A stretch of DNA of 64,000 nt from Myxococcus hansupus (lineage in GTDB: Bacteria; Myxococcota; Myxococcia; Myxococcales; Myxococcaceae), in assembly GCF_000280925.3 (NCBI RefSeq), contig NZ_CP012109.1, positions 682,001-746,000 of the forward strand, written 5' to 3'. The position numbers and the translations under genes are program-made. The notes below the pieces were generated by a model. It had not been told where the DNA came from and did no database searches. It saw only the letters and a list, made by a program, of their open reading frames with translations. Every line of letters starts with the position of its first letter. Positions within the stretch are counted from its first letter, which is position 1. Below, in pieces: positions 38,656 to 47,256 of the stretch.

Positions 38656-38895
38656 GCGTGCTCACGCGGTAGTGCATCCGGAATGGACTGCTCTTCCAGG
38701 TGAAAGAGCGAGTCAACAGCGATGCCCACGTTCACGCAGAAGCGGGCCTCGTACACGGTGTTTCCGTGCGAGCGCTGAACATTAACCTGGGTGGTCTACC
38801 CATGGCGGCGAGGAGGGTCATCCGCTGGGTGGCGTCCCTGCAGCGAAGCGAAGACGCTCCCTTAACGAGGTCTGCCCGCTTCGCCACCGGCATCC
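38656..38895. other. Stretch upstream of the transposase remnant
   Basis: A minus-strand frame begins near 38756 with MYEARFCVNVGIAVDSLFHL, then EEQSIPDALPREHACHFRER, and runs into the transposase fragment. The first 45 residues look protein-like but I recognise no family; probably the remains of a further gene. Nothing else is supported here. Confidence 0.4.
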
Positions 38896-39705
38896 TCACC
38901 GACGGCGCGAGGCAGGCGCCTTCCCGCGCGGAGAAGGCGAAGGCGCGCTCGGCTTCGCTTCGCGGAGCTTCTGGACCATGTCCCAGACCTGGAGCGCCAT
39001 CCGGACGCTTTTCACGATCCGGTAGCCCTTCTCATTCATCATCGGCGTCCGCGCACGAAGCTGGGCGAGGCCATGCAGCTCCGACTGCTTCACCGAGGAT
39101 GGCCGACCGAGCCGCCCCTCGTAGACGCGGTAGTGCGTCCCCTTCGTCCGCTCTTGGAGGATGAACTGCGTCGACTTGGGGACCATGAACACGGTGACGT
39201 TCTTGGGGTACTCCAGCGGAGGACGACGAGGCGCACTCACGGGCGCGCGCTTCGCCGGAACTTTCATTGTGGGCACAGGCGGCACGTCGGGAGGAGGGTC
39301 GACGGTGATGGTGCCCTGCTCGTAATCGACCACGAAGGCGTAGGCGGTTCCGGCTTCATCGATGAAGTCCGCCCGGCCTTGAGTCCGCCCCGGACGCTTC
39401 ACGACGAAGCGTCCCAACTCATTCAGCAGTTGGCGCAACTGCTTTCCACCAGGGCGCGCCCAATACCCTTGCATGCCGCAACCGTCGAAGACGGAGAAGG
39501 TGAAGCGAGGAAGCCCATCCGCATGCCGCTTGAGCGGCACGTCCAGTTCTGCCGACTGGTAGTCCTTGGGCCCCGGGTCCTCGTACCAATCGCAGACCAG
39601 CTCGGCCCAATCGTTCTTTCGTCGGAAGGGCTCCAGGTGTGCGCGGAGCGCGTGGTCATCGAGGTGGATGTTTCGCTCACGCTGGAAGTAGCTCAGGTTC
39701 GACAT
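38896..39705 (-). CDS. Hypothetical protein of 269 residues
   Basis: Not recognised. It begins MSNLSYFQRERNIHLDDHAL, followed by RRKNDWAELVCDWYEDPGP, RFTFSVFDGCGMQGYWARPG and KQLRQLLNELGRFVVKRPGR. After a Pro-rich linker (VPPVPTMKVPAKRAPVSAPR) a second part contains NVTVFMVPKSTQFILQERTK and GTHYRVYEGRLGRPSSVKQS, loosely like a small beta-sheet substrate domain. A basic Ser/Pro tail ends it. Two parts joined by a linker suggest a scaffold or modified toxin-immunity type protein, but nothing supports a named role. Codon bias is normal for the region. Confidence 0.75.
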   Translation of the reverse strand: MSNLSYFQRERNIHLDDHALRAHLEPFRRKNDWAELVCDWYEDPGPKDYQSAELDVPLKRHADGLPRFTFSVFDGCGMQGYWARPGGKQLRQLLNELGRFVVKRPGRTQGRADFIDEAGTAYAFVVDYEQGTITVDPPPDVPPVPTMKVPAKRAPVSAPRRPPLEYPKNVTVFMVPKSTQFILQERTKGTHYRVYEGRLGRPSSVKQSELHGLAQLRARTPMMNEKGYRIVKSVRMALQVWDMVQKLREAKPSAPSPSPRGKAPASRRR

Positions 39706-39998
39706 GCCGTGAAGCTACTCGTACGCAGAGACTCATGCCGAGTGGAAAAGCCCAGCAAACACTCCGGATTGCTGTGAGCTTGGCCCGGTTCTGTGTCCCT
39801 CCCGCACTGCGTGTGGTTCCCGTCGGACGCAAGGGCGGAGGCGGCAGACGTCCTGCAGGGCGAATGCACCCTGGGAATGGAAACGCTGTATTCCCTTCCT
39901 GGCTGTCGCCTGGAGCGGGTGACGCTCAAGTCCTCAAGATGGATGAGGTAGGTGTCGAACCTCTCGTCCCAGGGCTTCAGCGCGCCGCTCCCCTTCAT
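39693..39998 (-). CDS. Possible small ORF
   Basis: ATG 39998 with GGAGGG and good spacing. The first 33 residues (MKGSGALKPWDERFDTYLIH, LEDLSVTRSRRQPGRE) look like a real protein, after which the composition turns Ser/Arg-rich and it runs into the upstream end of the 269-residue gene. It may be a truncated remnant. The stretch 39999-40310 holds only the dispersed repeat copy 2. Confidence 0.35.
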   Translation of the reverse strand: MKGSGALKPWDERFDTYLIHLEDLSVTRSRRQPGREYSVSIPRVHSPCRTSAASALASDGNHTQCGRDTEPGQAHSNPECLLGFSTRHESLRTSSFTACRT

Positions 39999-40110
39999 GC
40001 CACTCCCTCCTGTCCTTCTTCTACAGTGCCAGGTAGGCGTGGACCAGGAGTGGCCACGCCTACAGCCCGTCCTTGCAGAAGTGCGACTCGTAGTCGTCGG
40101 CACAATGGCG

Positions 40111-40197
40111 ACGAGCGGCTGCGACACGACCTCGGGGCACATGACGGCCCACTTGGCCCACCCAGGCAGCAGGCCGCAGGGACGCGGGCTTCCAGGT
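40111..40197. repeat. Dispersed repeat, copy 2 (partner at 26.3 kb)
   Basis: Matches 26329-26415 in the same orientation, with the identical blocks TCGGGGCACATG, GACGCGGGCTTCCAGGT against GACACGGGCTTCCAGGT, and GGCCCA. It lies between a weak ORF and the NucS-like gene. Confidence 0.7.
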
Positions 40198-40310
40198 CAC
40201 TCGCGTTGGGGGCCTGGATGCCCCCTCAGGTGCAGCCCTCTCCCTGGCTCCAGTTGACCCCGCTTCCTCGTATTGCGCGGAGGCACACCTCCTGGCACAA
40301 GGTCTCGTAG

Positions 40311-41423
40311 ATGCCGATCCAGCATGAGATTTGGAAAGTGGGAGCGTCCCCGACTCCCTTGGTGCGGACCCGCCTCGACTCCGAGCAGCAACTTGAAGAG
40401 ATGATCGTCAAGGAGCCGCGCATCCTCTCGGATCAGTGGATGCTCATCGGTCGGCAGGAGGCCACGTCGCATGGGGGGCGAATCGATTTGCTGGCCATCG
40501 CGCCGGACGCATCCCTCGTGCTCATCGAATTGAAGCGGGACCGGACACCGCGTGAGGTCGTCGCACAGGCGATTGACTATGCCTCATGGTTGGCGGACCT
40601 CGGCGCCGACAGGCTCGCCCAGATGTATGAGCGGTTGTCTGGAGGTGGCAACCTGGGGGAAGCGTTCAAGCAGCGATTTGGCAACGAACTGGATGAGGGC
40701 GCGCTGAATCAATCTCACCAGATTGTGATTGTCGCCGCTGAAATGGATCCCTCCACTGAACGAATCATCGACTACCTCAATGCGCGCGACATCGCGATCA
40801 ATGCGGTCTTCTTCCAGGTGTTCCAAAACGGGACCGAACGCTTGCTCAGTCGCGCCTGGCTCATCGATCCGGGGGAAACACAGGCAAACGTTGCCGCTTC
40901 CACTCGAAGTCAGCGCGAGAGGGAGCCGTGGAACGGGGAGTTCTACGTCTCTTTCGGCGACGCGAGTTCGCGGAGCTGGGAGGATGCGGAGAAGTATGGC
41001 TACGTGAGTGGCGGCGGCGGAAGCTGGTACAGCCAGACGCTCAAGCTGCTGTCCCCCGGAGACCGCGTCTGGGTCAAGATTCCCAGGAAGGGTTACGTCG
41101 GTGTCGGCCGGGTGGTGGAGTCTGCCCAGCCTGTGGGTACCTTCGACGTGCAGACAGTCGAAGGTCTGCGGCCTGCCCTCGAGGTGCTACAGCACGCAGA
41201 GAGGTACCGGGCGACAGCCGACGACCTCGAGAAGGCGGAGTATTTTGTCAGGGTGAAGTGGCTGGACACCGTTCCTGACTCGCGCGCGATCAACGAACTC
41301 GGGCTGTTCGGCAACCAGAATACGGTGTGTCAACCGACCACGCCGAAGTGGCGCTTTACTGTCGAGAAGCTGAAGGCGCACTTCCCTCGGTGGAATGCCC
41401 CGGCCGATACCGTTGGCCCGTGA
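40311..41423 (+). CDS. NucS/DUF91-like PD-(D/E)xK nuclease
   Basis: 370 residues from ATG 40311. Residues 1-180 carry the NucS-type restriction-nuclease core: LVRTRLDSEQQLEEMIVKEP, LIGRQEATSHGGRIDLLAIA with the acidic Asp, PDASLVLIELKRDRTPREVV with the ExK, and QAIDYASWLADLGADRLAQM. Residues 205-370 hold a second domain with GEFYVSFGDASSRSWEDAEK, YGYVSGGGGSWYSQTLKLL, GDRVWVKIPRKGYVGVGRVV and KAEYFVRVKWLDTVPDSRAI. That part resembles EVE/PUA-like small-base-binding folds (inference). Together a modified-base-directed or mismatch nuclease is plausible. Upstream region is repeats, downstream an AlkD-like gene 122 bases away on the same strand. Confidence 0.82.
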   Translation: MPIQHEIWKVGASPTPLVRTRLDSEQQLEEMIVKEPRILSDQWMLIGRQEATSHGGRIDLLAIAPDASLVLIELKRDRTPREVVAQAIDYASWLADLGADRLAQMYERLSGGGNLGEAFKQRFGNELDEGALNQSHQIVIVAAEMDPSTERIIDYLNARDIAINAVFFQVFQNGTERLLSRAWLIDPGETQANVAASTRSQREREPWNGEFYVSFGDASSRSWEDAEKYGYVSGGGGSWYSQTLKLLSPGDRVWVKIPRKGYVGVGRVVESAQPVGTFDVQTVEGLRPALEVLQHAERYRATADDLEKAEYFVRVKWLDTVPDSRAINELGLFGNQNTVCQPTTPKWRFTVEKLKAHFPRWNAPADTVGP

Positions 41424-41545
41424 GGGGCATGCTTGACCGCGATACCGCTGCTCGATGGCACTGTTCGGCTGCGCCCATGGACCGTGGGCGCCCGTCGTGC
41501 CACCCTTCCGGTCGCGGTATCTCCCCGCCCGTCGAGGTGCTCCCC

Positions 41546-42382
41546 ATGCCGAAAACGATGACGCTGTCCCAGGTGATGAAGCAGCTCGAGAGCGAAGGCG
41601 ATGAGAAGGTGCGCCAGCGCTACGTGCGAGATGGGGTGGTCGACAATGTCTTCGGCGTGCTGCTCGGCAAGCTTCGTGGGCTGGCCGCGACGTTGGGGAC
41701 GAACCACGGGCTCGGACTGGAGCTGTGGGAGACCGGCAATCACGATGCGCGCATCCTCGCGTGCATGCTGCTCGACCCAGCGGCGCTCACTGAGAAGGAG
41801 GCGCGCGGGCTTCTGGAGCCACTCTCGAACGCAAACCTGGTCGACGAACTCGTCAGTCGTCTGCTCGTGCAGTCGCCCGTCGCTCCCAAGCTCCAGCAGA
41901 AGTGGAGAGACAGCCGCAAGGAACTCCCGCGCCGCGCCGGATGGAAGCTGCTTGCCGGGCGCATCGCGCGAGGACTCGAGAAGGAGCTCGACGTCGGCGC
42001 GACGTTCGCTCGCATCGAGCGTGAACTCCCGGATGCACCGTACCGGGTGAAGGAGGGTCTCAACTTCTGCCTGGTTTGGATCGGCCTCCACCTGCCCGAG
42101 TACACCGCGGAGGCCATTGCCATTGGCGAGCGTCTCGGTCGCTGGGACCCGCGACCGATTCCGAAGGGGTGCACTTCGAGCTACGCACCGGAGTGGATCG
42201 CCGCGTCGCTCGCGCTGCGGAAGGGCGAGAAGACCGAAGCCCGAAAGACGATGGAAGCGGCATCCGCGAAGGCGAAGGTGAAGCGCAAGGAAGGGACGCC
42301 GACGGCGGCGAAAGCGAAGGTTGCTTCGGCAAGGAAGAAGAGCGCGGCGAAGAAGCCATCCACCAGCGCTCGAGCGCGTTGA
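41546..42382 (+). CDS. DNA alkylation repair protein (AlkD-like HEAT repeat)
   Basis: 278 residues from ATG 41546. The HEAT-like helices carry the family blocks LGLELWETGNHDARILACML (LW-x-x-G-x-x-x-x-R) and PYRVKEGLNFCLVWIGLHLP, then ERLGRWDPRPIPKGCTSS, equivalent to the VDHGxTGCKTPDA loop. A Lys/Ala-rich tail from about 225 (AKVKRKEGTPTAAKAKVASA) resembles the H1-like protein at 17.6 kb and likely binds DNA non-specifically. AlkD-type enzymes flip no base and remove bulky or cationic alkyl lesions. It follows the NucS-like nuclease; a repair or defence pair is possible but unproven. Confidence 0.85.
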   Translation: MPKTMTLSQVMKQLESEGDEKVRQRYVRDGVVDNVFGVLLGKLRGLAATLGTNHGLGLELWETGNHDARILACMLLDPAALTEKEARGLLEPLSNANLVDELVSRLLVQSPVAPKLQQKWRDSRKELPRRAGWKLLAGRIARGLEKELDVGATFARIERELPDAPYRVKEGLNFCLVWIGLHLPEYTAEAIAIGERLGRWDPRPIPKGCTSSYAPEWIAASLALRKGEKTEARKTMEAASAKAKVKRKEGTPTAAKAKVASARKKSAAKKPSTSARAR

Positions 42383-42468
42383 CGTCAGCGTGCGCAGGGG
42401 ATGGCCAGGGCAGGGGGCGCTGCCCATTCGCCTTGAGGCTCACGAGTGCTCTGTCCGTCCTTCGTGAA

Positions 42469-43098
42469 TCAGAGGGCCTGGCGCGACTCCTTCAAGAGCT
42501 GGGACTCCGGCACGGCCCGGAGCCCTTTGTCCAGGATCCGCCGGGCCGAAAGCGTCTTGCCTTTCCTGCTGAGCAGATATGCCAGCGCCCAGTATCCGCG
42601 AATGTTCTGGGAGTCCAACCGCAGACATTGGACGAACTGGCGGGCGGCGGCGCGCGGCTTGTTGGCCAGGTCCAAGGCGTGCCCGAATTCAAAGCGAAAG
42701 CCTGCTTGCTCTGGCTGGAGTGACACGGCTCGCTCGTGCGCGACGACAGCCTCCTGGGTCTGACCCAACGCCAGGAGTGCCAACCCCAAACCATGCCACG
42801 CCTCGGCTGGAGGCCGGGGCTGATGGATGAGCGACTGATAGAAGAGGCGGGCTCCGGCAAAGTCGCTTCGCGAAACCGCCGCCGCGGCGCGCACCAACGT
42901 GACTTCCTGCTGGACCGCCGCCCCTTTCACCCTCGACAGGAGTTTCTCTGCCTGTTCAGGCCGGGACTCCAGGAGGGCCACCTTGGCGGACACCAACAAC
43001 GACTCCTCATGGCCTGGATTCTGGGCGAGTTGGTGCGTTGCGGCATCCAATGCCTCTTTCCAGCGTCCCTCCTGCAAGAGCCGACTCATGGTGGACAA
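42469..43098 (-). CDS. TPR-repeat protein
   Basis: 209 residues from TTG 43098 after GGGAG (or ATG 43089). Five or six TPR units cover it: MSRLLQEGRWKEALDAATHQ, EESLLVSAKVALLESRPEQA, AEAWHGLGLALLALGQTQEA, FRFEFGHALDLANKPRAAAR, NIRGYWALAYLLSRKGKTLS. No signal peptide or enzyme domain. Divergent from the 187-residue gene across 93 bases containing a 12-base inverted repeat, so the two may be co-regulated and act together. Confidence 0.85.
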   Translation of the reverse strand: MSTMSRLLQEGRWKEALDAATHQLAQNPGHEESLLVSAKVALLESRPEQAEKLLSRVKGAAVQQEVTLVRAAAAVSRSDFAGARLFYQSLIHQPRPPAEAWHGLGLALLALGQTQEAVVAHERAVSLQPEQAGFRFEFGHALDLANKPRAAARQFVQCLRLDSQNIRGYWALAYLLSRKGKTLSARRILDKGLRAVPESQLLKESRQAL

Positions 43099-43126
43099 AG
43101 ACAGTCTCCCAGGTGGACGTTTCCGT

Positions 43127-43181
43127 CTGGCTGATTTGCGTGGCTGGATTCTATATGGAAGCCTGGGGTCAAACCAGCCAG
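43127..43181. promoter_or_regulatory. 12-bp inverted repeat between divergent genes
   Basis: CTGGCTGATTTG (43127-43138) and CAAACCAGCCAG (43170-43181) are inverted copies with one mismatch, 31 bases apart. The right arm touches the GAGGAGAGG ribosome site of the 187-residue gene. It could be a binding site, or a hairpin that hides the ribosome site. Confidence 0.6.
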
Positions 43182-43191
43182 AGGAGAGGAC

Positions 43192-43755
43192 ATGCCGTCA
43201 TCCGTAGGACGTTCCCCTGGACCCCGCCCCGTGGTCTCCACGGCCCCGGTCTCGACACCGCGTGCGGGCCGTCCGCCCACCGCCCAGACCGCCGCTGCAT
43301 CCCCTCGAGCCGCCTCATCGGCCCGCAACCAAGACGTGTCCGACTTCACTCATTCGGATGCACGGCGTGCAGACATCGCCCGGCAAGCGAGGGAGAATCC
43401 GAGCTGCTACGCAGGCATGGTCACCCCTGTCAATGGCACGTTGCACATTCTGAGAGTTGGCATCTCACCCACCTCGCACGGGAGTGTCACGGACAACTTG
43501 CAGCAGGTGCACCGGGGAACCATTCCTCAGTACGAGGCGCACAATCGAGAGGCCCGCACGTTCGCCAATGACATGGTCCAGAGCTATCTTCGCGGGAACA
43601 TCGTGCAAGGTAAGGTTGAAGAGATGGGCGTGATGCTCAATCTCTTGGCTGGCGTTGGAATGAGGGCGCTGGATGCAGCCCAGTCCGCGGGCGTTCCACT
43701 GGCCGACGACGTCGCCAGACTGGTCTGTGCCCCATTCAGCCAGAGAGCGCCCTAG
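43192..43755 (+). CDS. Hypothetical protein of 187 residues
   Basis: Not recognised. ATG 43192, seven bases after GAGGAGAGG. The first 50 residues are Ser/Pro/Ala-rich and disordered; the rest is NQDVSDFTHSDARRADIARQ, ENPSCYAGMVTPVNGTLHIL, RVGISPTSHGSVTDNLQQVH, EAHNREARTFANDMVQSYLR and GKVEEMGVMLNLLAGVGMRA. The middle might be a small cysteine-free alpha-beta domain. There is no secretion signal. It is divergent from a TPR protein, which is a typical protein-binding partner. Confidence 0.7.
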   Translation: MPSSVGRSPGPRPVVSTAPVSTPRAGRPPTAQTAAASPRAASSARNQDVSDFTHSDARRADIARQARENPSCYAGMVTPVNGTLHILRVGISPTSHGSVTDNLQQVHRGTIPQYEAHNREARTFANDMVQSYLRGNIVQGKVEEMGVMLNLLAGVGMRALDAAQSAGVPLADDVARLVCAPFSQRAP

Positions 43756-44209
43756 TTGAGCCTGCGGTCGTAATGACTCTGGGCACGGGCGCGCGCGAAG
43801 ACGTGCCCCCGGCAATGTCATCAACTCGCCCCCTTCTGTTGGAGTCAGGTTGGTGCTGCTCCGGTGAATGCGCTGGAGCAGCGCCTTCGCCTGCTCGAGG
43901 TGCGGCGCTGCGCTCCCTCGCGCGTCACAGCCTCCAGGGCTGGCAGGTCCTCGCCCCGTGGAACATGCGCGTGAGGGTACGGCGCACACCTCATCACGCG
44001 GGCTTCAGATTTCCATCCAAGGCCGGGCCACATCACCTGGGCTGCACCACCCCATTCAGACAGGAACGAATGTTCCAGCCCCTGGGTGAATGTCGCGTGG
44101 CGCGCGCCGGTTCGCGTTGCTGCTGCATCGCGACTGACGCTAAAGCCCGTCGCGTTCGCGGAGCGCATCGACCTCAGGGCAGGGCCCGGCTCCGGCGACG
44201 GGAGAGCAC
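43756..44209. other. Stretch without a supportable gene
   Basis: 454 bases with no plausible frame. A purine-rich GGGAGAGC at about 44202-44209 is the ribosome site of the following gene. No repeat or RNA seen. Confidence 0.6.
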
Positions 44210-45700
44210 ATGCGAATCTCGGCAATAGGCTGGTCCAGTCTGTGGTGCATCGCGCTGTTCGCCTGTGGTGGCTCCTCCGGAAGCGCGGACACCGCGGAGC
44301 GGAGCGGGGGCACGGAGGTTCTCGCGGAGGCTCGGACCTTGACGTGCGCCACGCTCCAGGTGGAGAGCGGCGCCATCGGCTCGGGGCAGAGCGTCCAGGG
44401 GCTCCACACGCAGACGCTGTCGGGCACGCAGGACCGCTGGACGGAGTACGTCGAGTTCTTCCCCGGTACCTCCGCCACGTGCACGTACGCGCTCCCCGCG
44501 GGCGTGGGGCCCTCGGACGTCCTCTCCGCAGAGGTGGGCATCAACTATCGCGGCCCCGCCACGGCGCAGATGCGCTGGCTGTTCGAGGCGTGGGACTACA
44601 CCGCGGGCGCCTGGGTGCTGGTGGGCGACAACGCCTTCGCGCAGTCCTGGCGGTGGACCGCCACGTCGCTCGCGCTGACGACGCCCCAGCGCTTCGTCAG
44701 TGGAGGCCCGGTGCGGCTTCGCTACCGCACGACGTCCACGGCGGATGCGTCGCTGCTGGACCTGCTCGTGGTGCGCATCCAGGTCGCGGCCTCGGACGCG
44801 GGGACTTCCACGGACGCGGGAACCTCTGTCGACGCGGGGACGTCCACGGACGCGGGAACGGGGACCGACGCTGGCATGCCGCCCGTGCAGTGGGAGGGCG
44901 TCAACAGCTTCACCTACCAGCTCACGAACTACCCCCAGGGGCGGCTGGACATCATCGCCAACTCGAAGTTCGACCTCGCCATCGTCGACCTGGCGCGTGA
45001 CGGCTACACGAACTGGTTCACCGCCGCGGAAATCACCGCGCTCAAGAGCCGGGGCAAGCAGGTGCTCGCGTACTTCGAGATTGGCGCCATCGAGGACTTC
45101 CGTCCCGAGTGGTCCCAGGTGCCCGAGGACTTGAAGCTCGGCCCCGTCAGCGGCTGGCCCAACGAGCAGTACGTGAAGTACTGGGACGAGCGCTGGTGGC
45201 CCATTGTCCAGGGCCGCATCGACCAGGCGCTCGCGGCGGGCTTCACCGGGTGTTACATGGACATGGTGGTGACGTACGAGGAGATTCCCGCGAACTCCGC
45301 GGGCACCAACCGCGCCGACCTCGCGCGAAAGATGGTGGCCCTCATCGAGCGCATCAGCCTGTACGCCAAGGCGCGCAATCCTGCCTTCAAGGTGATGCCC
45401 CAGAACTCACCGGAGCTGGTGGATGTCCCCGCCTACCTGCCCGCCATCGACGGCCTGGGCATGGAGGACATGTATTGGTCCGACGACAGCCCTTGCAGCT
45501 TTGGCTGGTGCGAGGAGAACCGGACCAACGCCGCCCGGGTCCGCGCGGCGGGCAAGTTGGTGCTTTCCACGGACTACGCCGTCCAGCCCGCGAACATCGC
45601 GGACGCCTATACCCGCTCGCGCGCGGCGGGTTTTGTCCCCTACGTCTCGGTGCGCGCGCTGAATCAGATGACGGTGAACGCGGGGTGGGACCCGCAATAG
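44210..45700 (+). CDS. GH114-type (endo-alpha-1,4-polygalactosaminidase-like) lipoprotein
   Basis: 496 residues from ATG 44210. The leader ends in IALFACGGSSGS, a lipobox. Residues 40-190 form a beta-rich accessory domain; a linker with TDAGTSTDAGTSVDAG repeats follows. From about 225 the GH114/DUF297-type barrel is seen: FTYQLTNYPQGRLDIIANSK, FDLAIVDLARDGYTNWFTAA, GKQVLAYFEIGAIEDFRPEW, YWDERWWPIVQGRIDQALAA, GFTGCYMDMVVTYEEIPANS and KVMPQNSPELVDVP. The likely substrate is a galactosamine-containing polysaccharide, such as a biofilm or spore matrix polymer. It ends facing the spore-coat-U gene across a hairpin. Confidence 0.85.
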   Translation: MRISAIGWSSLWCIALFACGGSSGSADTAERSGGTEVLAEARTLTCATLQVESGAIGSGQSVQGLHTQTLSGTQDRWTEYVEFFPGTSATCTYALPAGVGPSDVLSAEVGINYRGPATAQMRWLFEAWDYTAGAWVLVGDNAFAQSWRWTATSLALTTPQRFVSGGPVRLRYRTTSTADASLLDLLVVRIQVAASDAGTSTDAGTSVDAGTSTDAGTGTDAGMPPVQWEGVNSFTYQLTNYPQGRLDIIANSKFDLAIVDLARDGYTNWFTAAEITALKSRGKQVLAYFEIGAIEDFRPEWSQVPEDLKLGPVSGWPNEQYVKYWDERWWPIVQGRIDQALAAGFTGCYMDMVVTYEEIPANSAGTNRADLARKMVALIERISLYAKARNPAFKVMPQNSPELVDVPAYLPAIDGLGMEDMYWSDDSPCSFGWCEENRTNAARVRAAGKLVLSTDYAVQPANIADAYTRSRAAGFVPYVSVRALNQMTVNAGWDPQ

Positions 45701-45713
45701 CGGCGCTGTCCGT

Positions 45714-45746
45714 CCGGCGCTCCTCCACGGAGAGGTGGGGCGCCGG
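45714..45746. terminator. Hairpin between convergent genes
   Basis: CCGGCGC (45714-45720) pairs with GCGCCGG (45740-45746), extended by partial pairing TCCTC with GAGG inside. It lies 13 bases after the GH114 stop. No U-tract. Confidence 0.5.
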
Positions 45747-45977
45747 TCCGTACCGTCAGCGTGCGCCCGTCCCCGTACGGGGCCGGGCCCTTCCTTGAGG
45801 CGGGCTGCCCGGCTCGCCAGCTTCGATGGAGGAGGGCGGACGGCGTGTGTTGGGGGCCTTTGGAGCCGAGGAGCTGACCACCCGGCTGGGGCCGAACTCC
45901 CCGGGCTCCAGCCTCAACAGGACGGTATGAAGAACGGAGCTTGAGCCGGTGCTGTGGAGAGGTTCCCGGCTTCGACC

Positions 45978-46517
45978 TCAGAACGTGATGGTGGCGACCA
46001 CGGTGTCGTTGTAGGTGCCAGAGGGGACGTTCTGGCCGCGCGGAACCGTGCCGTACACCAGCACGGGGACGGGCAGGCCCGTGCCGAGGTACGCGAGGCC
46101 CGTGCCGGCCGTGTTACCCCACACGATGAGCCGGGTGACGTCCTGGTACAACTGGTACGCGAGGTAGTCCGCCGACGCCGAGTTGCGCATCCGGCGCAGC
46201 GGCGCGCCGTCGACGGAGCCCGGGGCCGGGAACAGCCCCTGGCCCAGGGTGATGACCGCGGTGCGGAGCAGGGTGCACTGCACGCTCAGCGTGCCCGTGC
46301 CGAACAGGTCGATGCCCAGCGCGGAGTTCACGACGATGGGGTCGTACGTGCCGAAGTTCAGCGTGCCGCCGCCCGTTCCGGAGCCAATGCTGCAAGCGCC
46401 TCCGACGTTGGCCGTGACGTTCAGGTTGGCGGTAGCGGTGGCGGCCTCGGCGGGGGAGAAGGCGACGAGGGACGCGGCGGCGGTGACGGCGGCAACGGCA
46501 GTCTTGATTGCGTTCAT
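45978..46517 (-). CDS. Spore-coat-U-domain (SCPU) secreted protein
   Basis: 179 residues. A signal peptide (VAAVTAAASLVAFSPAEA) is followed by one SCPU domain, the all-beta fold of spore coat protein U and of chaperone/usher pilins: ANLNVTANVGGACSIGSGTG, TLNFGTYDPIVVNSALGIDL, LSVQCTLLRTAVITLGQGLF, YLAYQLYQDVTRLIVWG and GTYNDTVVATITF. The two Cys (ACSI, VQCT) would form the conserved disulfide. No usher or chaperone gene is in the window, so it is an orphan subunit or a coat component by itself. The operator-like GTCTGT/ACAGAC pair at 46675-46701 lies upstream. Confidence 0.88.
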   Translation of the reverse strand: MNAIKTAVAAVTAAASLVAFSPAEAATATANLNVTANVGGACSIGSGTGGGTLNFGTYDPIVVNSALGIDLFGTGTLSVQCTLLRTAVITLGQGLFPAPGSVDGAPLRRMRNSASADYLAYQLYQDVTRLIVWGNTAGTGLAYLGTGLPVPVLVYGTVPRGQNVPSGTYNDTVVATITF

Positions 46518-47256
46518 TGATAAGTCTCAGTCGAGGGACCGGTTGATTCCGGCTGCGACAGGGCATTGCAACGCGCTCGCCAGCCCTGGAGCCGCCCCCC
46601 GTGCCCCTCCCTCCAGTGCAGGTCGCACACCTGCCAGCCATGCGCTCCCGGTCCATTCGTGAAAAAGAATCCTCGTCTGTTATTTGAAGCAAAACACAGA
46701 CATGTCCCCGCGGGGAGCCATCGATAATGGGTCGAAGAGTCGTCGAGGGGCGCGTGAATCCGGTGGCATGAGCCATCCAGGGGAGGCCTATGCTCAGCCG
46801 GGAGAACTTCGTTTCCTCGGCGGTGGAGAGAAGTGCCCACTGCGGGTAGCCCTTGTGAATCCATGGGTGGTGGCGTCCATCTGATGACGCCGCCACGCCC
46901 GCTTCCTCGCGGCAGCAACCGCCTTCCGGGTCGTGCACGAACGCCTGCCCCACGGATGCGCGATAAGCCCCACCCGCCATGCCCGACAGTCGGCGGCCGG
47001 CGTGGATGCGCTTGTCCGCCTCCGGGTCCGCACCTCGTGGAACGCGTCGCTTGGCGTCGTCTTCCGCGCCGAGGGCGCGCCAGCGGTGACGTGACGCCCG
47101 CCCACGGCACCGTTTCGAAAGAGCGGGCGCGCGGGTGTGAATTTCCACGAGCCCCGCACGTCAGTGGGCCACCTGTCGCGCTGGCGAGGCCGGATGTCCA
47201 TGTCGGCAGGGTTGGACTGCGCAAGGGCCGTGGCGCATCGACCTGGAGAAGACACC
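46518..47256. other. Intergenic region, partly duplicated upstream of 33.5 kb
   Basis: 739 bases without a convincing gene. The AT-rich part around 46660-46700 is the likely promoter of the SCPU gene on the minus strand. From about 47130 to 47256 it matches, in inverted orientation, the sequence upstream of the damaged copy near 33540-33650 (for example GGACTGCGCAAGGGCCGTGG in both). It probably holds the promoter of the lipoprotein gene. Confidence 0.65.

Noticed and set aside
40311..42382. Complete anti-phage defence island
   Set aside because: Only a nuclease-like and a repair-like gene are present. No helicase, methylase, toxin or ATPase partner was recognised.
46675..46701. GTCTGT ... 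ACAGAC inverted pair
   Set aside because: Only six-base arms separated by 15; might be chance. Mentioned with the SCPU gene but not called an operator.
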